Below are positions 52,067 to 63,500 of a DNA stretch of 64,000 bases, in pieces. The notes beneath the pieces were generated by a model. It made no database searches. It had not been told where the DNA came from and saw only the letters and a program-made list of their open reading frames with translations. The number at the start of each line of letters is the position of its first letter. Position 1 is the first letter of the stretch. Origin of the DNA: Photobacterium kagoshimensis. GTDB lineage: Bacteria > Pseudomonadota > Gammaproteobacteria > Enterobacterales > Vibrionaceae. The stretch lies in contig NZ_JAKJSO010000015.1 in assembly GCF_050337045.1 (NCBI RefSeq), positions 310,001 through 374,000 on the forward strand, given 5' to 3'. Position numbers and translations under genes: made by a program.

Positions 52067-52516
52067 TTAGCGGAATTTATAATCGCTATGACAGGATTTA
52101 CAGTTTTTAGCGGCAACACCAAAGGCTTTCTTCGTTGCTCGCTCATCACCTAGGGAGGCCACTTGCGCGAGTTGATTCAGATCCGTTTGAAACTTGTTTA
52201 GCTTTACCGTAAAACCGTCCCAATCATTCCAAATTTCGGGCTTAGCTTTTGTGTCCCCCTTATCAGAACCATCAACACTGAATGCCTCAGCTGGCATCAA
52301 CGCCAATGTTGAAATGTATTGCGCACGCTGACTAAATACATCTTGGTTCCAGTCTTTACGACCTTTCACCATATCTGCCATATCACCAAAGTTTGCTGCA
52401 ATCATAGAGAATGCTGCTTGACGATAATGAATGGCATCTTCAGGTTTTTCAAAAGGGGATGCTGACACTGTGGTTGCTAGCAGCGTAAGGCTAGCCATCA
52501 TCATTTTTACTTTCAT
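52067..52516 (-). CDS. Cytochrome c'-like monoheme cytochrome
   Basis: 149 residues from the ATG at 52516, which begins a proper signal peptide (KVKMMMASLTLLATTVSA); the longer frame to 52624 has no export signal. Four-helix content and a C-terminal heme motif CKSCH followed by SDYKFR match cytochrome c' / c556. These proteins sit in the periplasm and bind nitric oxide or pass electrons. A cytochrome b561 partner is often adjacent; here one lies 18 kb away. Confidence 0.87.
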   Translation of the reverse strand: MKVKMMMASLTLLATTVSASPFEKPEDAIHYRQAAFSMIAANFGDMADMVKGRKDWNQDVFSQRAQYISTLALMPAEAFSVDGSDKGDTKAKPEIWNDWDGFTVKLNKFQTDLNQLAQVASLGDERATKKAFGVAAKNCKSCHSDYKFR

Positions 52517-52862
52517 CGCTTCTTCCATGTTTTTATTGTCATGCTTTGAGCTGCAATAGCTTTCGTTATTATCGTTAAACAAACCATATTCAACTCGATG
52601 AGGCGATCTTATCAAGCCTCTCAACTTAGTAAACCACTTTCACATAAAACTTACATTGCTTTACAACTAAACACCTAAAGGGTCACATTACCGTTTGCCC
52701 TATGCGTGCTGAAACGAAATTACGCCATTCATCTTACTCAAAATCCAAGATCGTATACTGAACATCCGTTCGTTTAACTATCAAGCAGCAAACTTCACTA
52801 AAAGCTATAAACTTCGCTAAAAGCAATAAAACCATTACAATGCCACCCGTTATTACCCTTTG
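52517..52862. other. Divergent promoter gap with a 19-base tandem repeat
   Basis: The gap between the cytochrome and methyltransferase genes. Bases 52791-52828 are two successive copies of a 19-base unit (AACTTC, A or G, CTAAAAGC, T or A, ATA). No gene and no clear -35/-10 pair. Confidence 0.6.
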
Positions 52863-53564
52863 ATGCAGGCACTTCCCTTGAAACTCAGTAAGCGATTAAG
52901 AAAAATTGAACAAATGGTGACATCCGATTACAGCCACATCTGGGATTGTTGCTGCGATCATGGGTTTCTTGGCGCAGCCTTGTTATCACGACAAGCAGCC
53001 AACAACATCCACTTTGTTGATATCGTGCCTGATCTTATGTCTGAGTTAGCAAGCAAACTACAACGCTTTTACTCAGACTCGGCATCGAATTGGTATACCC
53101 ACTGTCTTGATGTTGCAGAACTGCCTTTGCAGCAGCATGAAGGAAAACAACTTATCATCATCGCGGGTGTCGGTGGTGATCTGATGATCCAATTTATTGA
53201 AGCGCTTCACCGTAAACACGCGCTAGCAAGCAACAACTCAAATATCGATTTTTTACTGTGCCCTGTACATCATCAATTTGCATTACGCCAAAAGCTGATC
53301 GAGCTAAATTTCAGCCTGAAAGATGAAGCTCTCGTTGAAGATAACCAACGCTTTTATGAGACCATTCTGGTTTCATCCAAGCCTGACGAAAGCGCCCCTA
53401 TTTCATTTGTTGGCGATAAAATCTGGCAGTCAGATTCTGACAAACAAGCAAATATAAACCAAAAATACCTGATAAAAACACTCAATCACTATCAGCGAAT
53501 TCAGCAAGGCAACACAACTGATGTCAGCCACATTATTGATGCTTATCGTGCCATAACGCTGTAA
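52863..53564 (+). CDS. TrmK-like tRNA (adenine-N1)-methyltransferase family protein
   Basis: 233 residues from the ATG at 52863. The N-terminus LSKRLRKIEQMV matches TrmK starts (L..RL..i...v). The SAM-binding motif I is modified to DCCCDHGFLGAALL (family usually D(I/V)G(T/C)DH), and the next motif is IIIAGVGGDLMI. TrmK methylates A22 of tRNA in Gram-positives; the gammaproteobacterial relatives are less studied. The C-terminal helix region is shorter. Alternative functions as another SAM-dependent methyltransferase remain open. Confidence 0.72.
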   Translation: MQALPLKLSKRLRKIEQMVTSDYSHIWDCCCDHGFLGAALLSRQAANNIHFVDIVPDLMSELASKLQRFYSDSASNWYTHCLDVAELPLQQHEGKQLIIIAGVGGDLMIQFIEALHRKHALASNNSNIDFLLCPVHHQFALRQKLIELNFSLKDEALVEDNQRFYETILVSSKPDESAPISFVGDKIWQSDSDKQANINQKYLIKTLNHYQRIQQGNTTDVSHIIDAYRAITL

Positions 53565-53670
53565 TTCCACGCATTTGTAGCAAATGACAAGTAACAATAA
53601 CGGCGATATCGATCACTTCATTTATTAATTGCGATAAACTGATAGAACTATAAAAACATAGAGTAAAGTC

Positions 53671-54492
53671 ATGCACGGAACCTTAAGTAAAATGAAGTCG
53701 AGCTTGTGCCCTGAAAGCAGCACAGTCGACTACCAACTACCAGTGGGCGAATCCCTACTCGCTTTAAATCCACTGATTGGAAAACCATTAAAAATGACTT
53801 TCACAGGCAACATCTTTTGCGATGCTTGTGGAAAGAAAACGAAAAAGAGTTACTCACAAGGCCACTGCTTTCCTTGTATGAAGAAACTTGCGCGTTGTGA
53901 CATGTGTATCATGAAGCCAGAAACCTGCCACTACGATGCAGGGACGTGCCGTGAACCAGAATGGGGCGATAACTTCTGCATGGTGCCGCACTATGTCTAC
54001 TTGTCGAATACCTCAGGCTTAAAAGTTGGGATTACGCGTCATACTCAGCTTCCTACTCGCTGGATAGATCAGGGAGCCACTCAGGCACTTCCTATCTTCA
54101 AAGTTAAAACACGTAAACTGTCTGGTTTAGTCGAAATTGCATTAGCCGAGCTTGTTGCGGATAAAACCAACTGGCGCGCCATGCTTAAAGGCGATAACAA
54201 AGACATAGATTTAATCGCAGAAGCAAAGCGCTTGATCCCAGAGATTGAAGCAAAACTGGAAGAACTGACTGGCACATTTGGCAGTGATGCTATCGAACGT
54301 CTTGATGAAGACTTGGTTAACATCAGTTACCCTGTCACTCAACATCCAACCAAGATTAGCTCACATAACTTCGATAAAGAGCCTGTTGTAGAAGGGACTT
54401 TGCTGGGCATTAAAGGCCAATACTTGATGTTTGATACCGGTGTGATCAACATCCGTAAATTCACCAGCTATGAAATTACTGTTGACGCTTAA
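53671..54492 (+). CDS. DUF2797 protein
   Basis: 273 residues. A zinc-finger-like Cys cluster (IFCDACGKKT, GHCFPCMKKLARCDMC, CHYDAGTCREPEWG) is followed by YVYLSNTSGLKVGITR...WIDQGA, which resembles a GIY-YIG-like strand pair without an obvious catalytic Arg/Glu set. The C-terminal part is beta-rich (KGQYLMFDTGVINIRKF). These features fit DUF2797. The function is unknown; nucleic-acid binding is plausible. Confidence 0.82.
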   Translation: MHGTLSKMKSSLCPESSTVDYQLPVGESLLALNPLIGKPLKMTFTGNIFCDACGKKTKKSYSQGHCFPCMKKLARCDMCIMKPETCHYDAGTCREPEWGDNFCMVPHYVYLSNTSGLKVGITRHTQLPTRWIDQGATQALPIFKVKTRKLSGLVEIALAELVADKTNWRAMLKGDNKDIDLIAEAKRLIPEIEAKLEELTGTFGSDAIERLDEDLVNISYPVTQHPTKISSHNFDKEPVVEGTLLGIKGQYLMFDTGVINIRKFTSYEITVDA

Positions 54493-54506
54493 ACACTTAA
54501 TTCTAT

Positions 54507-54547
54507 AAAAAAAGCCCGTATACGCTTACACGTATACGGGCTTTTTA
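54507..54547. terminator. Bidirectional terminator
   Basis: AAAAAAAGCCCGTATACG pairs with CGTATACGGGCTTTTT over a tiny loop, between convergent DUF2797 and yeiP genes. Confidence 0.93.
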
Positions 54548-54565
54548 ACAAGCAAAGCTTATCAA

Positions 54566-55132
54566 TTAAGCACGGCTCATGAACTTGTGTTCAGTCGTGT
54601 TAATTTTGATTTTCTCGCCAGATGCAATGTACTCAGGTACTTGTACTGTTAAGCCTGTTGTTAATACAGCTGGTTTAGTACGTGCACTTGCAGATGCACC
54701 TTTAATTGATGGATCTGTTTCAACAATCACAAGATCTACCGTTGCAGGTAGTTCGATTGCAACAGGGGTACCATCAACAGTAAGAACTTGAATGCCTTGA
54801 GTCTCTTCAGTAATGAAAAGAAGCTCTTCAGCAATAGATTCTTTGGTGAAGTTGTATGGCGTGTAATCTTCGTTATCCATGAAGACATACTCGTCACCAT
54901 CGATGTAAGAGAATGATGCTTGATGACGACGGAAGTCCGCAAGGTTAATCATTTCATCTGCTTTGAAGCTTTCATCGCTTTTTGCGCCCGTAGCTACATC
55001 ATATAGACGCATACGGTAAAGGCTTGCACCAGCACGACCACTCGGAGTTAGTTTTTTAATTTCTTTCACTAACAATACTTTGCCATTGAGTTCAATGGCT
55101 GCAAATTTTTTGATTTCACTTGCCTTTGGCAT
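54566..55132 (-). CDS. yeiP: Elongation factor P-like protein YeiP (EfpL)
   Basis: 188 residues, E. coli YeiP being 190. Three EF-P-like domains: KOW domain with loop KKLTPSGRAGASLYRMRL (Arg at the tip, where EF-P has Lys), an OB domain with YVFMDNEDYTPYNF, and a C-terminal OB with ASARTKPAVLTTGLTVQVPEYI. EF-P family proteins relieve ribosome stalling at proline runs; YeiP/EfpL acts on a broader set of motifs. The missing modifiable Lys fits the YeiP subtype. Confidence 0.93.
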   Translation of the reverse strand: MPKASEIKKFAAIELNGKVLLVKEIKKLTPSGRAGASLYRMRLYDVATGAKSDESFKADEMINLADFRRHQASFSYIDGDEYVFMDNEDYTPYNFTKESIAEELLFITEETQGIQVLTVDGTPVAIELPATVDLVIVETDPSIKGASASARTKPAVLTTGLTVQVPEYIASGEKIKINTTEHKFMSRA

Positions 55133-55525
55133 AGTCTGACATCCAGTAATAGATTGTGGGTAGAAATTACCACGAACTCAATTTTAGGCAAATAAAGAAA
55201 TTATGAATAGCTGATTTATTCACCATTTTTGCGTGACATTTTTTGCTTTTTTCACCCTATATAGTATTCAACCACCAAATGACGTTCGCAAGCATGTCTA
55301 GAAGAGATATCAATCGTTGGTTTGATCCTTAAGCGTTAGTTCGTGGTAAGTCACTCAAGCCTAATGGTCAAATCTCGATTCTGTCTGCTATGACCAGTTC
55401 AAAACCGATTAAATTTACAAATACAGTCATGTAGAGTGTCTTGCTTCTAGGCGTACTGCTTGAAATGTTTCTTAAAGTACCTGGCAGCATTCGCAAAATA
55501 CAACTTAATTGAGACAGCCTGAACA
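55133..55525. other. Divergent promoter gap between yeiP and the thioesterase gene
   Basis: 393 bases. No convincing gene; an open frame on the minus strand (55368-55661) runs into the thioesterase gene and is a shadow. AT-rich around 55180-55270, probably the yeiP promoter. Confidence 0.5.
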
Positions 55526-55930
55526 ATGACGACCATTCATCATCATCCTGTACAAATCTACTACGAAGATACCGATCACTCAGGTGTTGTTTATCACCCA
55601 AACTTTCTAAAATATTTTGAACGCGCTCGTGAGCACGTAATCGACAGCGATAAGCTCGCAACCTTATGGAATGACCATGGACTTGGCTTTGCGGTTTATA
55701 AAGCGAACATGGTTTTTCAAGATGGTGTCGAATTTGCTGAAGTCTGCGACATTCGCACCAGTGTCACCCTCGACGGTAAATACAAAACCCTATGGCGACA
55801 AGAAGTTTGGCGCCCAAATGGTACACGCGCCGCTGTGATCGGCGATATTGAAATGGTTTGCTTAGATAAACAAAAGCGTTTACAGCCTATCCCACAAGAT
55901 TTACTGGATAGCATGACATCCATGGTTTAA
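55526..55930 (+). CDS. Hot-dog acyl-CoA/ACP thioesterase of the PUFA locus (YbgC-like, 'Orf6')
   Basis: 134 residues. The 4HBT hot-dog signature is YYEDTDHSGVVYHPNFLKYFERARE, with the catalytic Asp in EDTDHSGV. It resembles YbgC/FadM thioesterases. Such a gene next to pfaE and pfaA corresponds to Orf6, the thioesterase of the Photobacterium profundum PUFA locus, described in the literature as cleaving long-chain acyl thioesters. It probably releases fatty acid from the synthase. It is convergent with pfaE (24-bp gap). Confidence 0.88.
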   Translation: MTTIHHHPVQIYYEDTDHSGVVYHPNFLKYFERAREHVIDSDKLATLWNDHGLGFAVYKANMVFQDGVEFAEVCDIRTSVTLDGKYKTLWRQEVWRPNGTRAAVIGDIEMVCLDKQKRLQPIPQDLLDSMTSMV

Positions 55931-55954
55931 TAAACATGAGCAATGCAATCACAG

Positions 55955-56842
55955 TTACTTAGTTAGTACATCCTCAAGAGAAACTTGGCGGGCGTAAATA
56001 GATGAAGACTCTAGATTATGCCCTTTTACCACTAAGCCAAATCGACAAGCCGCTGATAAGCGCCCCAAGTAGGTAGACCAGACGCCTGCTTCTGTTTGCT
56101 TCGTACTATTCAAGCTCTTATCGTTTCCAACCCTCAACGGCAATGCATCCAAGGCAATGCCAGTGACAAGTTCAAGCCATTGCTCACTCTCGTCTTTTTC
56201 ATTCAACAATGAAAGCTGTTGTTTCTGACTAGAAGAAAAGTCAAAACCAAATGATTTTAACGATAGAGCAAGTCCAAGTCCTGTTGCCTTAATATACGAC
56301 TCTTTAAGTACCCACAAATCAAAAAAACGTCGGCGCTGATCGCTCAGCTCCAACTGCATTAATGATGTAATCTCTTGTGGTTGAAAGTAATTCTCCATGA
56401 TAGTGCTAAAAGACAAGCCTTCCCTTTCACACTCTATATCCACACCCAGCGCTATCTTTGGATCTGCCGTTTGGGTAACTGCCAGTAATACTTGATCGCC
56501 AGTATGACTTAAATTAAAGACCAAGCCTGTTTGCTGGCGCTGGGGGTTACACACACTCGGCTTGCCTTGATCACCATATTCAAAACACCATTCGTGAGGC
56601 TGTATACGCGCATAGCGTGACAGCGTCACACGAAGAAATGCACGTATATAAATCGCGTACATTCGCACCAAAGGCTGTCGGTAGCGCATCGCCTTGGCTA
56701 ACTCAGCTTCGTTAAGTAAAGGGCGAGCTTGATTGATCAAATAAGAATGATCAATTACCACAGTAGAGGAACGCTCTTCTACATTTTTATGCGTTTTTGG
56801 CAATGTGAGGAACCATAAGTCCACGGTGTTTTTTCGCGTCAA
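55955..56842 (-). CDS. pfaE: 4'-phosphopantetheinyl transferase of the PUFA synthase
   Basis: 295 residues, Sfp type. The Mg/CoA-binding motifs are LGVDIECEREG and FFDLWVLKESYIKATGLGLAL, with the upstream block LVFNLSHTGDQVLLAV. It transfers phosphopantetheine from CoA to the Ser of each acyl carrier domain of PfaA. In PUFA loci a dedicated pfaE sits near pfaABCD, and here it diverges from pfaA across a 700-bp regulatory gap. The DNA encodes a complete protein. Confidence 0.92.
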   Translation of the reverse strand: MTRKNTVDLWFLTLPKTHKNVEERSSTVVIDHSYLINQARPLLNEAELAKAMRYRQPLVRMYAIYIRAFLRVTLSRYARIQPHEWCFEYGDQGKPSVCNPQRQQTGLVFNLSHTGDQVLLAVTQTADPKIALGVDIECEREGLSFSTIMENYFQPQEITSLMQLELSDQRRRFFDLWVLKESYIKATGLGLALSLKSFGFDFSSSQKQQLSLLNEKDESEQWLELVTGIALDALPLRVGNDKSLNSTKQTEAGVWSTYLGRLSAACRFGLVVKGHNLESSSIYARQVSLEDVLTK

Positions 56843-57366
56843 GTCTAATCAATCCAAGCAAGATTTATAGCGTGTATTATACGTCGCTATATCATCAAAA
56901 CAACTGAGCAACGAGCCGAAAACCACGCATTTAACAGGTCAGATGACTGACCAATAAAATAAAAAACCACTTTGCACCAACCCCTACCAAACAAAGCGCA
57001 ATAAAACTTTTTTACACAAAATGCGACACAGATCACCATAACATGAAAAACTGAGCATTTACACTAAAAAACACCAACACTAACTTTAATATCAACAAGT
57101 TAAAGTAAATATCATTACAAAATACACGAATTAACAATTTTGAACTGGTCTGAAGAGATCCAACCTCTTACTCAGGCGATTGTAACCATTATCCGCCTCG
57201 GGTAGGCTGCTCAACCATTGACTGATTCAGCGATAAACATGCCAGTGAAACCTAGCTTCCACAAAGTGCATAACGCTGCTGCTCTACAGGATAGTAATGG
57301 ATACGAGCACTATGGATTACCTGACAATATTACCTTGTCGAACGGCTAGAAGACGTGTGATTTAAC
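56843..57366. promoter_or_regulatory. Divergent pfaE/pfaA control region
   Basis: AT-rich for the first ~300 bases. It contains an inverted repeat, ACTTTAA (57083-57089) and TTAAAGT (57100-57106), that could be an operator. A second imperfect one lies around 57175-57200 (AGGCG and CGCCT arms). No gene over 50 codons is credible here. A short frame from 57239 (MPVKPSFHK...) lacks a ribosome site. Confidence 0.5.
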
Positions 57367-57546
57367 ATGCCGTTTTCTCGTCACCCTTCATCTTGGCGCT
57401 ATCCTGCCTCTACTTATTTTTTAATAAGCGCATCTTTGCGCTTACCTCTATTGCTTCACCTTATATTTTTTCATCAGTTGCCTAGCCGCAACACTTACAC
57501 CGAATGTATAGCACCCGTAACTCAAGTGCTGAGCGGAGACTCATAA
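57367..57546 (+). CDS. Possible leader ORF coupled to pfaA
   Basis: 59 codons starting MPFSRHPSSWRYPAS, with a Leu-rich middle (LRLPLLLHLIFF). Its stop overlaps the pfaA start as TAATG. Inside it lies a perfect hairpin, TAAGCGC (57425-57431), loop, GCGCTTA (57438-57444). It has no good ribosome site, so translation is uncertain. It would be either a leader peptide controlling pfaA or a chance open frame. Confidence 0.3.
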   Translation: MPFSRHPSSWRYPASTYFLISASLRLPLLLHLIFFHQLPSRNTYTECIAPVTQVLSGDS

Positions 57547-60500
57547 TGAGCCAAACCCCAAAAACCACATCTGAATCGCAAGAAGATAAGCGACTCAATA
57601 AACGCTTAAAAGACATGCCTGTTGCTATTGTTGGCATGGCGAGCATTTTTGCTAACTCTCGTTACTTAAATAAGTTCTGGGATTTAATTAGTGAAAAAAT
57701 TGATGCGATTACAGAAGTTCCAGATACGCACTGGCGCCCTGAAGACTATTACGATGCAAACAAAAGCACGCCAGATAAGTCTTACTGTAAACGTGGTGGC
57801 TTCATGCCTGAAGTCGATTTCAACCCTATGGAGTTTGGTCTTCCGCCAAATATTCTTGAACTAACGGATACTTCGCAGCTGCTCTCTCTGATTGTAGCCA
57901 AAGAAGTATTAGCCGATGCAAAACTGCCAGAAGGTTACGATCGCGATAAGATTGGTATTACCTTAGGTGTCGGTGGCGGGCAAAAAATCAGCCAAAGCTT
58001 AAATGCACGTTTGCAATACCCTGTTCTGAAGAAAGTCTTTGCCAGCAGTGGCATTAACGAACAAGACAGCGAAATGCTGATCAAGAAGTTCCAAGATCAG
58101 TATATTCACTGGGAAGAAAACTCATTCCCTGGTTCACTAGGTAACGTTATTGCAGGCCGTATTGCCAACCGCTTCGATTTAGGTGGTATTAACTGCGTAG
58201 TTGATGCGGCATGTGCAGGTTCTCTGGCAGCACTTCGCATGGCATTGGGTGAGCTGGTTGATGGTCGCAGTGAAATGATGATCACAGGTGGTGTGTGTAC
58301 CGATAACTCACCAACCATGTACATGAGCTTCTCGAAAACACCGGCTTTCACTACCAACGAAACCATCCAACCTTTCGATATTGATTCAAAAGGCATGATG
58401 ATTGGTGAAGGTATCGGTATGGTCGCACTGAAGCGACTTGAAGATGCAGAACGCGATGGCGACCGTATTTACTCGGTGATCAAAGGTGTTGGCGCCTCAT
58501 CAGACGGTAAATTCAAAAGTATTTATGCACCTCGCCCTGAGGGCCAAGCCAAAGCACTGAAACGTGCTTACGATGATGCTGGCTTTGCACCTCAAACACT
58601 TGGCTTATTAGAAGCGCACGGAACTGGTACAGCTGCGGGTGATGTTGCAGAATTCAACGGTTTGAACTCTGTATTCAGTGAAGGCAATGACCAAAAGCAA
58701 CACATTGCTTTAGGCTCAGTGAAATCGCAAATTGGTCATACTAAGTCAACAGCAGGTACAGCAGGCTTAATCAAAGCAGCCCTAGCCCTTCACCATAAAG
58801 TATTACCGCCAACGATTAATGTTTCGAAACCAAACCCGAAACTGAATATCGAAGATTCACCTTTCTACCTCAACACTGAAATGCGTCCTTGGATGCAACG
58901 TGTTGACGGTACGCCGCGTCGTGCAGGTATCAGCTCCTTTGGCTTTGGTGGTACTAACTTCCATGTGGTGCTTGAAGAGTACACCGCTGAACACCAACGT
59001 AGCGATCAATACCGTCAACGTGAAGTGGCACAAACTTTACTATTCAGTGCGCCGTCTCGTGATGCCCTGATTGCTGACCTAAAAGAGCAAATCAACGTTG
59101 TTCAAGCGGGTGACGCAACACTTACAGCTTTAGCGAAAACACATGGTCTTCGTGACATTGCCGCTGGTGATGCGCGTTTAGGTTTAGTTGCTAAATCAGC
59201 GGATGAACTACAAACGTTACTAACTCAAGCCTTATCGCAGCTAGAAAAACAAGATGCGACACAATGGCAGCTTCCAAACGGTACTAGCTACCGAGCTTCT
59301 GCGCTGGTTGGCGGCAAACAAGCAGGCAAAGTCGCGGCATTGTTTGCAGGTCAAGGTTCACAATACCTGAATATGGGTCGTGAGCTTGCGTGTTACTACC
59401 CTGAAATGCGTAACCAATTAGCCAATGCCGATCAGGTGTTTGGTCAGAATAAGAAAACAGTTCTTTCACAAGTTCTATTCCCCGTTCCAGCCTTCAGTAA
59501 AGAAGACGTGGCAGCTCAAGAAGCAACGCTTACCAATACTGCCAACGCACAAAGCGCAATCGGCGTGATGTCTATGGGTCAATTTGATCTGATGACACAG
59601 GCAGGCTTTAAAGCCGATATGGTCGCAGGTCATAGCTTTGGTGAACTCAGTGCGTTATGTGCGTCTGGTGTGATCTCACAAAATGATTACTACAAGCTCG
59701 CTTTTGAGCGCGGTAATGCGATGGCCGCTAAGCCTGCAGAAGGCGATAGCGGCACTATGTACGCCGTTATTCTTGATGCAAACAAACTTGCCGATGTTGA
59801 AAAGTGCATCAGTGCTTTCGAAGGCGTCAGCATTGCTAATTACAATGCCCCAAGCCAACTTGTTATCGCAGGCCCAACGGTTGGTGCACAACAAGCAGCC
59901 AAAGCACTGACAGAACAAGGATTCAAAGCAATCCCACTGCCTGTTTCTGGTGCATTCCACACACCTTTGGTTGCTCACGCTCAAAAGCCCTTTGCTGCTG
60001 CAATTGATAAAGCCGCTTTCACTGCCCCTACTTTACCTTTGTATTCCAACGCAACGGGTGAACTGTACAAGAAAGATGGTAAGGCAATTAAAAAGGCCTT
60101 CAAACAACACATGCTGCAATCTGTTCGCTTCAGCACTCAGTTAGAAGCCATGTATCAAGCAGGTGCACGCGTATTCGTTGAGTTCGGTCCGAAGAACATT
60201 CTGCAAAAGCTGGTTGAGAAGACACTGCAAGCTAAGTCTGATGAGTTATGCACCATCAGCCTGAACCCAAACCCTAAAGGTGACAGCGATCAGCAGTTAC
60301 GTTTAGCCGCAGTACAACTGGCTGTTGCTGGTGTTTCATTAAGCACTATCGACCCATACCAAGCGGAAATTGCAGCACCTGCTGCTGCATCGCCAATGAA
60401 CATTAAGCTTCATGCAACCAACTACATCAGTGATGCGACACGTAAGAAGATGGCGAAGTCGTTAGAAACAGGTGCCATTGCCCCACTGACTGAAATTGTT

Positions 60501-63500
60501 GAAGTTGAAAAAGTGGTAGAGAAGATTGTGGAAAAAGAAGTGATTAAAACCGAGATCCGCGAAGTACAAGTGCCTGTTTCAGTCACTGATACTGTTGCAG
60601 CAGCAAATGCAGCACCTGAAGCATCAACTCAAGTAAGTGTGCAAGCTCAACCGCAAGCAACAGCGCCTGTAACAGTATTAGCTTCAACAAGTGATGACTC
60701 ATTAACGGCATTCTTCACTGCACAACAGCAAGCAGCTGAGCTTCACCAACAATTCCTTGCTATCCCGCAGCAATACGGTGATACCTTCGCGGCACTCATG
60801 ACAGAGCAAGCGAAAATGGCAGCAGCTGGCGTAGCGATTCCAGAAAGCCTACAGCGCTCAATGGAACTCTTCCACCAGCATCAAGCAGATACCTTAAAAG
60901 CACATGCTAATTACCTTGCACTGCAAGCAAACAGTAATAATGCTGCATTGGGTATGGTGTCGACACAACCTATCGCACGCGTTCAAGCACAAGTAACCCC
61001 AGCGCAAGCGCCTGTACAAGCCGCTGTTCAAACACCAGTTCAACCTGTTGCTAAAAAGCAGGCAATCGCTACACCAACAGCCACGACTCAAGCAGTAGCG
61101 CCAGTTGCTAAAGCTGAGCCAAAAACAGTTGAACCAAAACAAACGACGCCACAAGCTGCTGCACCGATTCAAGCGCCATCACTTTCAGCCACGATGGCAT
61201 CGGCGGCTGCACCACAAATCGCGGTATCTGCACCTGCTGCAAACCCTGAAAAAGTGATGCTAGATGTTGTAGCTGAAAAAACGGGTTACCCAACTGAAAT
61301 GCTTGATCTAGAAATGGATATGGAAGCTGATCTGGGTATCGATTCTATCAAGCGCGTTGAGATTTTAGGTACAGTTCAAGACGAACTACCTAACCTACCA
61401 GAGCTGAACCCTGAAGATCTGGCAGAGTGCCGCACGCTTGCTGAAATTGTTAGCTACATGAACAGCAAAATGCCTGCGAACGCAACGGCAGCAACTGCGT
61501 CAGTAGCACCTGTTTCTCAAGCTAATGGCTTAGGCGCAGAGCAAGTACAAAACACCATGTTAGAGGTTGTGGCTGATAAAACCGGTTACCCAACTGAAAT
61601 GCTTGACCTAGAAATGGATATGGAAGCAGATCTGGGTATCGATTCTATCAAACGCGTTGAAATTCTAGGCACAGTGCAAGATCAACTGCCAACGCTACCA
61701 GAGTTGAACCCTGAAGATTTAGCTGAGTGTCGCACGCTGGGTGAAATCGTTGCTTACATGAACAGCAAGCTAACTGCTGCTCCTGTCGCAACGGCATCAG
61801 TAGCAACTGTATCAGTAGCCGCTTCATCTAACGGTCTAGACGCTGCACAAGTACAAACAACCATGCTTGACGTTGTCGCTGATAAAACGGGCTACCCAAC
61901 GGAAATGCTAGACCTTGCGATGGACATGGAAGCAGACCTCGGTATCGATTCTATCAAGCGCGTTGAAATCCTAGGCACAGTGCAAGATCAGCTACCAACG
62001 CTACCAGAGCTAAATCCTGAAGATTTAGCAGAGTGCCGTACGCTGGGCGAAATCGTTGATTACATGAACAGCAAACTCCCTGCTGCTCCTGTCGCAACGG
62101 TACCTGTTGCAACAGCATCAGTAGCTGCGACTTCAACAGTTACATCTAACGGTTTAGACGCTGCGCAAGTACAAACGACCATGCTTGACGTAGTCGCTGA
62201 TAAAACAGGCTACCCAACAGAAATGCTAGACCTTGCAATGGACATGGAAGCAGACCTAGGTATTGATTCTATCAAGCGTGTTGAAATTCTAGGCACAGTG
62301 CAAGATCAACTGCCAACATTGCCAGAGCTGAATCCTGAAGATTTAGCTGAGTGTCGTACGCTTGGCGAAATCGTTGATTACATGAATAGCAAGCTACCTG
62401 CTACTTCAGCTGTAACACCAGCGTCTTCAACAGCAGCGCCAGTAGCAGCTTCAACAGATACATCTAACGGCTTAGACGCAGCGCATGTGCAAAGCACCAT
62501 GTTAGACGTTGTAGCGGATAAAACGGGTTACCCAGCAGAAATGCTAGACCTAGCCATGGATATGGAAGCAGATCTTGGTATCGATTCTATCAAGCGTGTT
62601 GAAATCTTAGGGACAGTACAAGGCCAATTGCCGTCACTACCAGAGCTTAACCCAGAAGATCTTGCTGAATGTCGTACATTAGGTGAAATTGTTACTTACA
62701 TGCAAAGTAAGCTTGCTGCGGACGCTGCGACAACGGCTAACGAAGCGAATCCAGTTACACCTGTAACTGATTCAGTATCAGCCTTAACAGCAAATGCGGA
62801 CCTTCCTCCGCACAACGAGGTAGCGCTAAAAAAGTTACCAGCGGTAGATAAACTATCAGACTGCTTTGCTAAAAATGCATGTGTTGTGATCACAGATGAT
62901 GGTCACAATGCGGGTGTTCTCGCAGAGAAACTAACAGCAAACGGCTTACAAGTCGCTGTTGTTCGTAGTCCGCTATCTGCCGCATCACCGCTAAGCACAG
63001 AAATCAAAAGCTACGACTTAGCAAGTGTTGATGACGCAGGCATTCAAGCTGTTATCACTGATATCGAAAAAGATCAGCAAGAAATTGCTGGCTTTATTCA
63101 CCTTCAGCCTCAATCAGAAGTGACAGATACAACCACTGTTGCCCTTAATGATGAAGCAAAAGCCAACCTCGACGTTGCGTTCCTGTTCGCTAAATGGCTT
63201 AACAGCCAGTTAAACAATGCAGATTCAACAAGCCGTCGTGTTTTCTTCACGGTAAGCCGTATTGATGGTGGTTTTGGTTATGCTGATTCAGCACAACTCG
63301 CATCAGCAGAACTCAACCAGGCGGCACTAGCGGGTTTAACTAAAACCCTGAGCCATGAGTGGCAAAATGTATTCTGCCGTGCACTTGATGCAGCACCAGC
63401 GTTAGATGCTCGCCACCTTGCTGATACTATTTACGCTGAGTTATTCGATATGAATACCCAAGCGGTAGAAGTTGGCTTTAACTTGGTAGATGAAAACACA

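Noticed and set aside
55368..55661. Minus-strand open frame overlapping the thioesterase start
   Set aside because: It is mostly antisense to a real gene and has no ribosome site or recognisable sequence.
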